Below, piece by piece: positions 9,906-20,774 of a DNA stretch of 64,000 nucleotides. This DNA is from VRUE01 sp963699225 (lineage in GTDB: Bacteria; Actinomycetota; Thermoleophilia; Solirubrobacterales; 70-9). Each line of letters begins with the position of its first letter. The stretch's first letter is position 1. The position numbers and the translations under genes were made by a program. The notes under the pieces were generated by a model. That model ran no database searches. It had not been told where the DNA came from and saw nothing but the letters and a program-made list of their open reading frames with translations. The stretch spans positions 2,666,001 to 2,730,000 of the forward strand of contig OY969423.1 in assembly GCA_963699225.1 (NCBI GenBank), written 5' to 3'.

Positions 9906-10328
9906 ATGGAGGCACACGGCAACGGGTTCGATTCGCGGGTCGAGGTCGAGCTGCGCGGGCTCTCGATCTACACCCACCACGGGGTCAGCGACTCCGAGCA
10001 GGAGGTCGGCCAGCGGCTCGAGTTCGACATCTCCTTCGACGTGCCCGATTGCGACGCGGTGCTCACCGATCGGATCGAGGACACGGTCGACTACGCCGAG
10101 GTCTGCGACATCGTCGCTCTCGCCGCCACCGAGCGCAGCTACCGCACGCTCGAGCGCCTCGCCCAGGTCGTCGGTGGGCGACTGATGGAGCGCTACGGCT
10201 GCGAGTCGGTGCGCGTTCGCGCCGCCAAGCCGGAGCCGCCGCTGCCGCTGGCGATCCAGGAGGTCGCCGTCGAGGTCGTCCACGAGCGCGGCGAAGAGGC
10301 CGACGAGGACGAGGCCGAGGCGAGCTGA
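9906..10328 (+). CDS. folB: Dihydroneopterin aldolase
   Basis: A 140-residue tunnel-fold enzyme converting dihydroneopterin to 6-hydroxymethyl-dihydropterin and glycolaldehyde. The family pattern is clear: VEVELRGLSIYTHHGVSDSEQEVGQ near the start, DTVDYAEVCDIV in the middle and VRVRAAKPEPPLP near the end, with the conserved catalytic Glu and Lys in these segments. About 20 residues at the C-terminus are acidic and extra. It lies between folP and folK, with folK starting 12 bases after its stop. Confidence 0.94.
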   Translation: MEAHGNGFDSRVEVELRGLSIYTHHGVSDSEQEVGQRLEFDISFDVPDCDAVLTDRIEDTVDYAEVCDIVALAATERSYRTLERLAQVVGGRLMERYGCESVRVRAAKPEPPLPLAIQEVAVEVVHERGEEADEDEAEAS

Positions 10329-10339
10329 GCGGCGCCCCA

Positions 10340-10864
10340 GTGAGAACCGGTTACCTGGGACTTGGCTCCAACGTCGGCGACCGCGAGTCACACTTGCGAG
10401 CGGCTGTTGAGATGCTGCGCAAGCGCGGGGTCGAGGTCGAGGCGATCTCCTCCACCTATGAGACCGAGCCGGTCGGCGAGGTCCTCGACCAGGCCGACTT
10501 CCTCAACGCCGCGATCCGCATCCGCACCGAGCTCGAGCCCGAAGCGCTGCTCGATCTCTGCAAGGAGATCGAGGTGGCGCGCGGCCGGGCTCTCGACGCT
10601 CCTCGCCACAGCCCACGACCGCTCGACGTCGACCTTCTCCTGCTCGGCGATCTGGAGCTCTCTACCGAACGCCTGACGCTGCCCCACGCTGAGGTCAGTA
10701 GCCGTCGCTTCGTCCTCGCGCCATTGCTGGAGCTCGATCCGAACCTCTGCCTCCCGGATGGGACCAGCCTCACCGTTGCTCTTGCCTCGCTTGGGCCGGG
10801 TCAACGAGCGGAGCGTGCTGACCGTCCTTTCCGCGTGTCAGACTCGCTTCCGGACTTCGAGTAG
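10340..10864 (+). CDS. folK: 2-amino-4-hydroxy-6-hydroxymethyldihydropteridine pyrophosphokinase
   Basis: A GTG at 10340 gives 174 residues starting VRTGYLGLGSNVGDRESHL, the standard HPPK N-terminus. YETEPVG and FLNAAIRI are the substrate loop, and HSPRPLDVDLLLLGD holds the two Mg-binding Asp residues (D/D of LDVDLLL). It transfers pyrophosphate from ATP to the pterin, directly feeding FolP. About 20 C-terminal residues beyond the usual end are Arg-rich. It is last in the fol operon. Confidence 0.93.
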   Translation: MRTGYLGLGSNVGDRESHLRAAVEMLRKRGVEVEAISSTYETEPVGEVLDQADFLNAAIRIRTELEPEALLDLCKEIEVARGRALDAPRHSPRPLDVDLLLLGDLELSTERLTLPHAEVSSRRFVLAPLLELDPNLCLPDGTSLTVALASLGPGQRAERADRPFRVSDSLPDFE

Positions 10865-10881
10865 ACCCAGGAGGGACGGCG

Positions 10882-11100
10882 ATGAGCAAAAACGTCCATG
10901 TAGTGCCAGGAGATCAAGGTTGGAACGTCAAGGTCGAGGGTGGCTCACGAGCAGCCCATTTCCGGACCCAAGACGAAGCAATCAGGGCCGGACGTAATCT
11001 GGCCAGGGACAATCACTCCGAGAACATCGTTCATGGCCGGGACGGCAGAATCCGCCAGCGCGACAGCTATGGGCGCGACCCGTTCCCGCCACGGGGCTAG
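10882..11100 (+). CDS. DUF2188 family small protein
   Basis: A 72-residue protein with a strong AGGAGGG site about 7 bases before its ATG. It shows the DUF2188 pattern: VHVVPGDQGWNVKVEGGSRAAHF, then a helix DEAIRAGRNLARDNHSENIVHGRDGRI. Members are common small accessory proteins of unknown function. It is the first of two non-housekeeping genes set between folK and coaX, its codon use is less GC-biased than its neighbours, and a terminator follows, all consistent with later insertion. Confidence 0.85.
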   Translation: MSKNVHVVPGDQGWNVKVEGGSRAAHFRTQDEAIRAGRNLARDNHSENIVHGRDGRIRQRDSYGRDPFPPRG

Positions 11101-11199
11101 TTCAGCGCTTTGTCGTCCTGCTACCTTTTGTCTGCTGGCTGAGAGCAGGTTCGCACTAGCGAGTCTCAGGGTTTACCCCTCGGTCGGCACTTAGCTTCG

Positions 11200-11228
11200 A
11201 AAGGCCTCGTCGAGTCGGCGGGGCCTTT
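11200..11228. terminator. Probable bidirectional terminator between convergent genes
   Basis: AAAGGCC at 11200-11206 pairs with GGCCTTT at 11222-11228, with extra CG pairing inside. A-rich and T-rich ends flank the stem. It sits between the convergent DUF2188 gene (+) and DUF3800 gene (-) and can serve both. Confidence 0.7.
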
Positions 11229-11233
11229 CTCGT

Positions 11234-11986
11234 TCAAAGCCGGGGCGGAGGGTGCCAGATCGAATTGGCCCAAACGAAGGGTTCAATGCGCTTTTCCCAG
11301 AGCTCTCTGATCGCTTCGGCGGAGCGGTCATCTGAAACCAGCCCAGATTGGATCTTTCGCATTCGAGCGGCAACGAATGTTGCGCAATCGGTCAGCTGAA
11401 TGGCGGGATTGCGGTGGGATGGGACGAAATGAATCGTGTCCACGATGCGCTCTATCTGCTCGGTTTTCCAGCCCCAAGAGGTGCCGATCTCCTGGTAGTT
11501 GGCCAGGTCTCGCAGCGCGGCGTCCTCGATCTCTTTTGCCTCGTCAGCCACCAAGAGGAATCGACATTCGCGCTCTCGCGCAAGCCGCTCGACCGACTCG
11601 ATCGTGAACATCAATGCGATGTCGTGCGGGTGAAATGGCTTTGCGTACCGGCGCTCTAGGTCGGGCTTGCTAACTCCTCGAATGACGATCTCTGCCTCGG
11701 CGATCTCAATCCCAGCTAGGACTGCGTCATAGATCGCGATTCGTTCTTGAGGTGATCGACCACCGAAGTAGCCCTCCGCGGCAAATAGCTCCTTGCCGTG
11801 GAACTCGAAATCGTCCTCATTGCAATCGCCGACGCAGTGCTCACGGGCCGTGTCGCGAATGTGCTCGTGCAGCCCCCGGACCTTTGACTCCTCGACGGCC
11901 ATGGTGAGAACCAGGTGGATGGGCTGGTTTGGATCGGTGAGGTTGCGACCGGTATTTCCGGTCTCATCCATGTACGCAAACCACAT
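11234..11986 (-). CDS. DUF3800 domain protein
   Basis: A 250-residue protein opening with FAYMDETGNTG, the acidic first motif of DUF3800. FLLVADEAKE follows in the middle and QLTDCATFVAARM near the C-terminus, giving the Asp/Glu-rich RNase-H-like arrangement proposed for the family. DUF3800 proteins are often found in mobile or defence contexts and are suspected nucleases; no activity is established to my knowledge. Composition is visibly less GC-rich than the surrounding fol and coaX genes, suggesting horizontal gain together with the DUF2188 gene. The ATG at 11984-11986 follows CGGAG. Confidence 0.85.
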   Translation of the reverse strand: MWFAYMDETGNTGRNLTDPNQPIHLVLTMAVEESKVRGLHEHIRDTAREHCVGDCNEDDFEFHGKELFAAEGYFGGRSPQERIAIYDAVLAGIEIAEAEIVIRGVSKPDLERRYAKPFHPHDIALMFTIESVERLARERECRFLLVADEAKEIEDAALRDLANYQEIGTSWGWKTEQIERIVDTIHFVPSHRNPAIQLTDCATFVAARMRKIQSGLVSDDRSAEAIRELWEKRIEPFVWANSIWHPPPRL

Positions 11987-12055
11987 CTCCGCTACCCCGC
12001 TTGCTCTGTTGCAGAATTGCCGTCGGTAGCCCCCGCCACCTTCCCGGGAGCCTAT

Positions 12056-12808
12056 CTAGGCGACACTTGGGGAGCGCAGCTGCTGCAGCCAGGCCGGCGG
12101 CAGGATCGGCGCGGCTTTACCTGGGTAATGGGGGATGACCCGCTTGGCCAGGGCACCGGCAGGTCGACGTTCGATCGCCGGGCGCAGGTCATCGAGCGTC
12201 ATCGCCAAGGCGATGCTGGGGGCGATCTGGAAGTCGGCGGCGTTGAGCTGCTCGCCGTTCAGGACCCCGGCCTCGATCCAGGCGTCGATCTTGTCGAGGA
12301 AGCCCGGCAGGGCGGCGAGGTCGCGGCGCACGTTCTCGTCGGTCGCCTCGTTGGTGCGGGCGGCGAGGGCGACGATCGGTGCCGCTGTCTTCACCGCGAG
12401 GCCGATCGGGATGCCGAGCTTGGCTCCCTCGGAGTAGCTGCGCAGCGAGGAGCTGTCCTTCTTGATCGACCACCAGGAGATCTGGCGGATCGGGTGCTGC
12501 AACTCCTCGTCGCCGAAGCGCTCAGCCTCCTCGACGGCGGCGCGCTGTGCAGGATCCTCGGGGAAGAGTGCCGGCTGCGGCTGCAGCCGCTCCAGCTCGC
12601 GTGCGATCGGGCGTGAGCCCTGCACCTTGCGCCCGTCGATCTTCAGCGCCGGCACCGTTTTGCCCGGGAAGCCGAGGGCGCGCAGGATCCCCTTCGACAT
12701 CACTGGGAAGAGGTCGGTGCGCTTGTAGGGGATGCCCTTGTACTCCAGCATCGCCCGCGTCGCCATCCCTGGATGCGAGCCCGGAATTGTGTAAAGCCGC
12801 GCCTCCAC
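12056..12808 (-). CDS. Glutathione S-transferase-like protein
   Basis: A 250-residue protein with a GTG start. Residues 1-80 are a thioredoxin-fold GST N-domain: YTIPGSHPGMATRAMLEYKGIPYKR and GKTVPALKIDGRKVQGSRPIARELE, the latter being the usual VPxL...SxxI glutathione-binding turn. The C-terminal all-helical domain includes GEQLNAADFQIAPSIALAM. Actinobacteria lack glutathione as a rule, so the true thiol or substrate is unknown. It is head-to-head with coaX across 35 bases. Confidence 0.82.
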   Translation of the reverse strand: MEARLYTIPGSHPGMATRAMLEYKGIPYKRTDLFPVMSKGILRALGFPGKTVPALKIDGRKVQGSRPIARELERLQPQPALFPEDPAQRAAVEEAERFGDEELQHPIRQISWWSIKKDSSSLRSYSEGAKLGIPIGLAVKTAAPIVALAARTNEATDENVRRDLAALPGFLDKIDAWIEAGVLNGEQLNAADFQIAPSIALAMTLDDLRPAIERRPAGALAKRVIPHYPGKAAPILPPAWLQQLRSPSVA

Positions 12809-12843
12809 GGCGCCGATCCTACGGCGTCGGCGATAATCGCGCC

Positions 12844-13623
12844 GTGCTGCTCGCCGTTGACGTCGGTAACACCCAAACCCACTTGGGCGCCTTCGAGGGC
12901 GAACGCTTGGTCGAGCACTGGCGCTTCCAGACCCGCTCGGGCGCGACTGGCGATGAGCTGGCGGAGCGGATCAGCGGCCTCTTCGGCCTCTGTGACATGT
13001 CCTTTGCCGAGATCGACGCCGTCTGCGTCTCCTCGGTCGTGCCGCCGCTCGGCGCCCAGTTCGAGCAGCTGACCGAGCGCTACCTCGAGGCCGAGTGCCT
13101 GACGATCGGGCCGGGGCTGAAGACCGGGATGCCGATCCGGATCGAGAACCCGCTCGAGGTGGGTGCCGATCGCCTGGTCAACGCGATCGCCGCCTACGAT
13201 CGCTTCGGCGAGGCCTGCGTCTCGGTCGACTTCGGCACCGGCATCAACATCGACGCGGTCTCCGCCGAGGGCGAGTACCTCGGCGGCGCGATCGGCCCCG
13301 GTCTCGCCCCCTCGCTCAGCGCTCTGATCGAACGGGCGGCGCGGATCACCAGGATCGACCTCGAAGAGCCGAAGGAGGCGATCGGGCGCTCGACCCGGGC
13401 GGCGATCCACTCCGGCTTCATCTTTGGCTTCGCCGGATTGATCGACGGCATCGTGAGTCGGATCGAAGAGGAGCTGCCGAACCCTCATGTGCTCGCCACC
13501 GGCGGCTACGCCTCCACCGTCGTTCCCTTCACCGAGACGATCGACGAGGTCGACGACATGCTTACTCTCAAGGGGCTACGCCTCATCCATGAACGCAACA
13601 CCCCGACAGCCAGCGCTGACTGA
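12844..13623 (+). CDS. coaX: Type III pantothenate kinase
   Basis: A 259-residue ASKHA-fold kinase that starts coenzyme A synthesis by phosphorylating pantothenate. The GTG start gives VLLAVDVGNTQTHLGAF, whose DVGNTQT is the ATP phosphate loop. GADRLVNAIAAYDRFG is the pantothenate-binding segment, and VDFGTGINIDAVSAEGEYLGGAIGPG supplies the second nucleotide site (GTGIN is usually GTAT in the family). The dus gene overlaps its last 35 bases, implying coupled translation. Confidence 0.94.
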   Translation: MLLAVDVGNTQTHLGAFEGERLVEHWRFQTRSGATGDELAERISGLFGLCDMSFAEIDAVCVSSVVPPLGAQFEQLTERYLEAECLTIGPGLKTGMPIRIENPLEVGADRLVNAIAAYDRFGEACVSVDFGTGINIDAVSAEGEYLGGAIGPGLAPSLSALIERAARITRIDLEEPKEAIGRSTRAAIHSGFIFGFAGLIDGIVSRIEEELPNPHVLATGGYASTVVPFTETIDEVDDMLTLKGLRLIHERNTPTASAD

Positions 13624-14590
13624 TCCCCTCCGGATCGGCGACGTAGAGATCCCCAACCGCGTCCTGCTCGCTCCCCTGGCGGGGATCGGCAACTGGTTCG
13701 TGCGCCTGCAGGCCAAGCGCCACGGTGCTGGGCTGGCGGTCTCGGAGATGGTCTCCAGCTTCGGCCTGCATCACCGCAACGAGCGCACCCTGCGCGAGCT
13801 GATGCGGATCCATCCCGATGAGCACCCGGTCTCAGTGCAGCTCTTCGGTCACGATGCCGAGGTAATGCGCTCCGCCGCGGCTGTGGCGGCAGAGGCGGGC
13901 GCCGACTTGATCGACATCAACATGGGCTGCCCGGTGCGCAAGGTGCGCAAGACCGGCGCCGGTGCCGAGCTGTTGCGCGAGCCCGAGCTGGCCCTGGCCC
14001 TGGCGCGGGGCGCGGTCGAGGGCAGCGGCCTGCCGGTGACGGTGAAGCTGCGCTCCGGGATCGAAGTTGGCGATCGTTCCGGGTTTGAGTTGGCGGTGCG
14101 GCTGGCCGAGGAGGCCGGCATCGCTGCGATCGGTTTTCACCCACGGGCGGCGACGGTCGGTCACAAGGGCAGCCCCGATTACGCGCTCACTCGCGAGCTG
14201 GTCGAGCGGATCGAGGTCCCGGTGATCGTCTCGGGGGGTCTCAAAAGCGCTGACGCTGCGCGCCGCGCCTATGGGGAGTCGGGAGCCGCAGCGGTGATGA
14301 TCGCCCGCGGATCGCTGGGGAATCCCTGGGTCTTCGAAGAACTCACCGGCCTGCGCTCCTCGCCGCCCAGTCGCGATGAGGTCGCCGCGGAGCTGCTTTG
14401 GGTGATCGATAGCGCCGAGGAGCATCTCGGCAGCGAGCGCGCCGGCCGCTACCTGCGCAAGTTCTATCCCTGGTACATGGAGCCACTTGGCGCCCCGCCT
14501 GAGCTTGCCGACGAGCTTCAGCGCCACGCCGACCTGCCGCAAGCACGCCGCCTGATCGCCGATCTGGCCGCTCCTGCGCCCTCGCTATAA
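13589..14590 (+). CDS. dus: tRNA-dihydrouridine synthase
   Basis: A 333-residue FMN-dependent TIM-barrel reductase that reduces uridines in the tRNA D-loop. VLLAPLAGIGNWFVR opens the barrel, DINMGCPVRKVRKTGAGAELL carries the catalytic Cys and active-site loop, VTVKLRSGI and ARAATVGHKGSPDY follow, and VIVSGGLKSADAA with MIARGSLGNPWVFEEL binds FMN phosphate. It is closest to the DusB type by these motifs. The ATG at 13589 lies inside the end of coaX; the order coaX-dus-greA-lysS matches many Gram-positive genomes. Confidence 0.94.
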   Translation: MNATPRQPALTDPLRIGDVEIPNRVLLAPLAGIGNWFVRLQAKRHGAGLAVSEMVSSFGLHHRNERTLRELMRIHPDEHPVSVQLFGHDAEVMRSAAAVAAEAGADLIDINMGCPVRKVRKTGAGAELLREPELALALARGAVEGSGLPVTVKLRSGIEVGDRSGFELAVRLAEEAGIAAIGFHPRAATVGHKGSPDYALTRELVERIEVPVIVSGGLKSADAARRAYGESGAAAVMIARGSLGNPWVFEELTGLRSSPPSRDEVAAELLWVIDSAEEHLGSERAGRYLRKFYPWYMEPLGAPPELADELQRHADLPQARRLIADLAAPAPSL

Positions 14591-14610
14591 TCCCGCGACT
14601 TCCGGCCCTG

Positions 14611-14646
14611 GTGTGGTGAGGCAGACGCCACCGCACTTGGGCGTTT
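14611..14646 (+). terminator. Weak terminator-like hairpin ahead of greA
   Basis: An 8-bp stem with one G-U pair (14611-14618 with 14629-14636) is followed six bases later by TTTTT. A TATAAT at 14586-14591 overlaps the end of dus and could be the -10 of a greA promoter without a convincing -35. If so, the hairpin lies in the greA leader rather than after dus. Both readings are possible. Confidence 0.45.
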
Positions 14647-14704
14647 TTGGGTCTAGGAGCCGTTTGCGGCAGTTCTCAATCCACTAAAGCGAGGTTGGAC
14701 CAAA

Positions 14705-15184
14705 GTGAGTCGCCAGTCCGTCATCACCCCCGAGGGTCTCGAGAAACTCAAAGAGGAGATCGATCACCTCACGACCGTCAAGCGACGCGAGGTCGCTGAG
14801 CGGATCAAGGAGGCACGTGAGTTCGGCGACATCTCCGAGAACGCCGAGTACGACGATGCCAAGAATGAGCAGGCCCTGCTCGAGCAGCGGATCGCCCAGC
14901 TCGAAGAGCGGCTGCGCCGCGCCACCGTGATCGACGAGAAAGTCATTGGCACCGACGAAGTGCAGTTCGGCTCGGTCGTCCACGTCAAGGACCAGAAGAC
15001 CGACGTCTCGCAGAAGTTCCAGATCGTCGGTTCGACCGAGGCTGATCCGCTGGAGCACAAGCTCTCCAACGAGTCGCCGATCGGCAAAGCCCTGCTCGGC
15101 CACAAGCGCAACGACATCGTCACGGTCGAGGTGCCAAGGGGTCCCAAGAAGAAGTTGAAGATCACCAAGATCGAGACGGCCTAG
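14705..15184 (+). CDS. greA: Transcription elongation factor GreA
   Basis: A 159-residue factor that binds the RNA polymerase secondary channel and stimulates cleavage of backtracked RNA. The N-terminal antiparallel coiled coil spans residues 10-75 and bears the acidic tip (GDISENAEYDDAK). The C-terminal FKBP-like domain follows (VQFGSVVHVKDQK to SPIGKALLGHKRNDIVTVEVPRG). It has a GTG start. The leader of about 110 bases holds a TATAAT and a hairpin. lysS starts 28 bases downstream. Confidence 0.96.
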   Translation: MSRQSVITPEGLEKLKEEIDHLTTVKRREVAERIKEAREFGDISENAEYDDAKNEQALLEQRIAQLEERLRRATVIDEKVIGTDEVQFGSVVHVKDQKTDVSQKFQIVGSTEADPLEHKLSNESPIGKALLGHKRNDIVTVEVPRGPKKKLKITKIETA

Positions 15185-15212
15185 CGCTGCTCCCGGGTAG
15201 GCTCGCGCTCCG

Positions 15213-16691
15213 ATGAGCGAGGCCGAACAACCGAAGCTGTCCGATGTTCTGCGCGACCGGCGAGAGAAGCTGGAGCGGCTGCGCGAGGCGGGGATCGACC
15301 CGTTCCCGCCCGAGTTCGCAGACCGCGAGGAGATTGGTGAGGTGCGGGCCGCGCACGAGGGACTGGCGCCAGGGATCGAGACCGAGTCGCGTCATCGGGT
15401 CGCCGGCCGCTTGGTCGGCCGCCGTGGCCACGGCAAGGCCTGCTTCCTCGACCTGCGCGACGCGACCGGCCAGATCCAGCTGCACGCACGTGAGGATCTG
15501 CTCGGCGAGGAGCCCTACAAGGTGCTGGTCGAGCTCGACCTGGGGGACATCATCGGCGTCGAGGGCACGGCGCTGGCGACCCGGCGCGGCGGCGAGCTAT
15601 CGCTGGCGATCGACCACTGGCGGCTGCTTGCCAAGAGCCTGCGGCCGCCGCCCGACAAGTTCCACGGCCTCGAGGACGTCGAGACGCGCTACCGCCAGCG
15701 CGAGCTCGACCTGATCGCCAACGAGGAGAGCCGCGATCTCTTCACCAAGCGCGCCCGCACAGTCAGCGAGGTGCGCCGCTGGCTCGACGAACGCGGCTTC
15801 GTCGAGGTCGAGACGCCGGTCCTGCAGCCGCTCTACGGAGGCGCCCTGGCGCGTCCGTTCACCACCCACCACAACGCGCTCGACCGCGACCTCTACCTGC
15901 GCATCGCCACCGAGCTCTACCTCAAGCGCCTGGTCGTCGGCGGCATCGACAAGGTCTACGAGCTCGGCAAGGACTTTCGCAACGAGGGGATCTCGCACAA
16001 GCACAACCCCGAGTTCACGATGCTCGAGTGGTACGAGTCCTGCGCCGACTACGAGTCGACCGCGCGCCGGGTCGAGACGATGGTCGCTGAGGTGGCCGAG
16101 CGGGTCCTCGGCACCACGGTGGTCGAGCGCGACGGCGTCTCGCTCGATTTCGCGCCGCCCTGGAACCGGATCAGCTTCCGCGAGGCAATCCGGGAGCGCA
16201 GTGGCATCGACATCGCCGAGCACCCGACTCGCGAGGCGCTGGCGGCGGCGATCGGGACCGAGCCTGACCCCGAGGAGGGCTGGGGCAAGTTGGTCGACGG
16301 CCTGCTCTCCAAGCACGTCGAGCCGCAGCTGATCCAGCCCACCTTCGTTCTCGATTACCCGGTTGAGCTCTCGCCCTTCGCCAAGTCCCATCGCTCCGAG
16401 GAGGGCCTGGTCGAGCGCTTTGAGGCCTTTGCCGGCGGCATGGAGATCGCCAACGGCTTCACCGAGCTCAACGACCCCGACGAGCAGCGTCGCCGTTTCG
16501 AGCAGCAGGCCGAGGAGCTGGCCCGGGGCGATGAAGAGGCGCAGCCCTACGACGAGGATTTCGTCGCCGCGCTCGAACAGGGAATGCCGCCAACCGGCGG
16601 TGTCGGCATCGGCATCGACCGCCTGGTCATGCTGCTCACAGGGGCGAAGAGCGTGCGCGAGGTCGTGCTCTTTCCCGCGATGCGCTCCTAA
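15213..16691 (+). CDS. lysS: Lysyl-tRNA synthetase, class II
   Basis: A 492-residue class IIb synthetase. Residues about 55-150 are the OB-fold anticodon-binding domain (RVAGRLVGRRGHGKACFLDLRD). Motif 1 lies around VEVETPVLQPLYGGALARPF, motif 2 is FRNEGISHKHNPEFTMLEWY, and motif 3 is GGVGIGIDRLVMLLTG near the C-terminus. It charges tRNA-Lys with lysine. It follows greA and is closed by a terminator before clpC. Confidence 0.96.
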   Translation: MSEAEQPKLSDVLRDRREKLERLREAGIDPFPPEFADREEIGEVRAAHEGLAPGIETESRHRVAGRLVGRRGHGKACFLDLRDATGQIQLHAREDLLGEEPYKVLVELDLGDIIGVEGTALATRRGGELSLAIDHWRLLAKSLRPPPDKFHGLEDVETRYRQRELDLIANEESRDLFTKRARTVSEVRRWLDERGFVEVETPVLQPLYGGALARPFTTHHNALDRDLYLRIATELYLKRLVVGGIDKVYELGKDFRNEGISHKHNPEFTMLEWYESCADYESTARRVETMVAEVAERVLGTTVVERDGVSLDFAPPWNRISFREAIRERSGIDIAEHPTREALAAAIGTEPDPEEGWGKLVDGLLSKHVEPQLIQPTFVLDYPVELSPFAKSHRSEEGLVERFEAFAGGMEIANGFTELNDPDEQRRRFEQQAEELARGDEEAQPYDEDFVAALEQGMPPTGGVGIGIDRLVMLLTGAKSVREVVLFPAMRS

Positions 16692-16699
16692 CATCCTCC

Positions 16700-16734
16700 G
16701 CGACCGCCAAAAAGGTCGCACTGAGCGCTTTTTT
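16700..16734 (+). terminator. Terminator after lysS
   Basis: A GCGACC/GGTCGC stem (16700-16705 with 16714-16719) has an A-rich loop, and a TTTTTT run follows at 16729-16734. The T-run is nine bases past the stem, a little far, so efficiency may be modest. It separates lysS from clpC. Confidence 0.65.
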
Positions 16735-16859
16735 GCGTCGACGGGCCGGTTGGGCGGGCTCGGTATCCTCTCAAGGAGCACATAGGCGCTTACCGATAAC
16801 CGAAGGGCGTCCACCGAGACTTACTCAGCCCCGCCGCGTTGAGTAGATAGAGAGGCTTT

Positions 16860-19469
<2,610 letters not shown>

Positions 19470-19482
19470 CCCCGGCGTCGCC

Positions 19483-20616
19483 GTGCGCCAGCCTGGCCGC
19501 AGCGCGATCGGTACCTGGAGCGGCGGCCGCTTCCTCCACTTCGGCGAAGCCGTCGGCGAGGAGCGGCTGGCGGCGGTGTTGCGGCCCGGTGGCGGGATCG
19601 ACACCGTGCTTAGCGCCGACACCTACGGCCAGGGCGAGGCCGACGCGCTGCTCGGGCGAGCGCTGAGAGGCGTTCCCCGTGACGAGTACTGCCTGGTCGG
19701 CGCCGTCGGCCACAACTTCTATGAGGGTGAGCGCGATGGGCCACGGGGCTTTCCGCGCTTCACCGATCCGCGCCTGCGCGGGAAGGCGGAGTACGCGGAT
19801 TACCTGCGGATGGCGACTGAGCGCAGCCTCGAGCGTATCGGCGTCGACTCCTTCGACCTGCTGCTGCTGCACAACCCCGACCGAATCGGCTACTCGAGCG
19901 AGGCGGTTTGGGACGGCATGGCGGCCCTGCGCGAGGCCGGTCTGGCGGGGCGAATCGGCGTCGCTCCCGGCCCGGCAAACGGCTTCACCCTCGACCTGAT
20001 CGCCTGCCTCGAGCGTTTCGGCGAGCGGATCGACTGGGCGATGATCATCCTCAACCCCTTCGAGCCCTGGCCCGGTGAGCTCTGCCTCGAGGCGGCTGAG
20101 CGCCAGGACGTCAGCGTGATCACCCGGGTCGTCGACTACGGCGGCCTCTTCTGGGGCGACCTGCGGCCCGGCATGGAGCTTGCCCGCGGCGACCACCGGG
20201 CCTTTCGCCCCGAAGGCTGGATCGAGGCCGGCCTCGAGAAGCTCGAGCAGGTGCTGCCGTACGCCGAGCAAGCCGGCTTGACCCCGATCCAGTTCGCCTG
20301 CCAATGGAATCTCGCCCATCCTGCGGTCGAGTGCGTTGTGCCGACCCTGATCCAGGAGACCGGGCCCGAGGCGCGCACGATCGAGCAGCAACGCGCCGAG
20401 CTGGCGGCATTGCCGGTCGAGCAAAAGCTGAGCGCCGACGACATAGCCGCAATCCGTGCGATCGGCGACAACACGGGCTGCATGGCATTGAAGGGAGCCA
20501 ATCCCCAGCACGAGGGCGAGGAACGCCCGGATCGCTGGGAGCTTTCAAGCGAGCTCGCCGAGGTTGGCACCCGCTGGGGCATCGACCCCGCTCGGGACCT
20601 GGTCGCGACGCACTAG
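19483..20616 (+). CDS. Aldo/keto reductase family protein
   Basis: A 377-residue protein with a GTG start 13 bases after clpC. The barrel features are AIGTWSGGRFLHFGEA at the start, then SADTYGQGEADALLGRAL (catalytic Asp/Tyr region) and SLERIGVDSFDLLLLHNP. GPEARTIEQQRAELAAL is the nucleotide-side C-terminal segment, as in reductases related to L-glyceraldehyde-3-phosphate or D-arabinose dehydrogenases. Substrate unknown. It probably rides on the clpC transcript and is bounded downstream by a long inverted repeat. The C-terminus is about 40 residues longer than typical AKRs. Confidence 0.85.
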   Translation: MRQPGRSAIGTWSGGRFLHFGEAVGEERLAAVLRPGGGIDTVLSADTYGQGEADALLGRALRGVPRDEYCLVGAVGHNFYEGERDGPRGFPRFTDPRLRGKAEYADYLRMATERSLERIGVDSFDLLLLHNPDRIGYSSEAVWDGMAALREAGLAGRIGVAPGPANGFTLDLIACLERFGERIDWAMIILNPFEPWPGELCLEAAERQDVSVITRVVDYGGLFWGDLRPGMELARGDHRAFRPEGWIEAGLEKLEQVLPYAEQAGLTPIQFACQWNLAHPAVECVVPTLIQETGPEARTIEQQRAELAALPVEQKLSADDIAAIRAIGDNTGCMALKGANPQHEGEERPDRWELSSELAEVGTRWGIDPARDLVATH

Positions 20617-20634
20617 CGATTACCCATGGCGCAG

Positions 20635-20734
20635 GGAGGTCCGGTGCCCCTCCCCTGAAGACCGTTGCGCAGCAGATCGCGACCGAGCTTCAAACGTGGT
20701 CCCTGAGCCTTCAGGAGAGGGGCATTGGACCTCC
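20635..20734. repeat. Long inverted repeat, 26-base arms, between AKR and MFS genes
   Basis: Arms are 20635-20660 and 20709-20734, with 23 of 26 bases paired and a 48-base spacer. The arm core CCGGTGCCCCTCCCC is close to CGGGTGCCCCTCC of the repeat at 38.0 kb. There is no T-run. It starts 18 bases after the aldo/keto reductase stop and ends 40 bases before the transporter start. Confidence 0.85.
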
Positions 20735-20774
20735 TTCCACCACTCGCAGTCGCGTTCGTCGTAGGCTGCCGCGC

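Noticed and set aside
12547..12843. Long N-terminal extension of coaX
   Set aside because: The open frame extends into DNA antisense to the GST-like gene; the family starts at the GTG at 12844 with the DVGNT loop.
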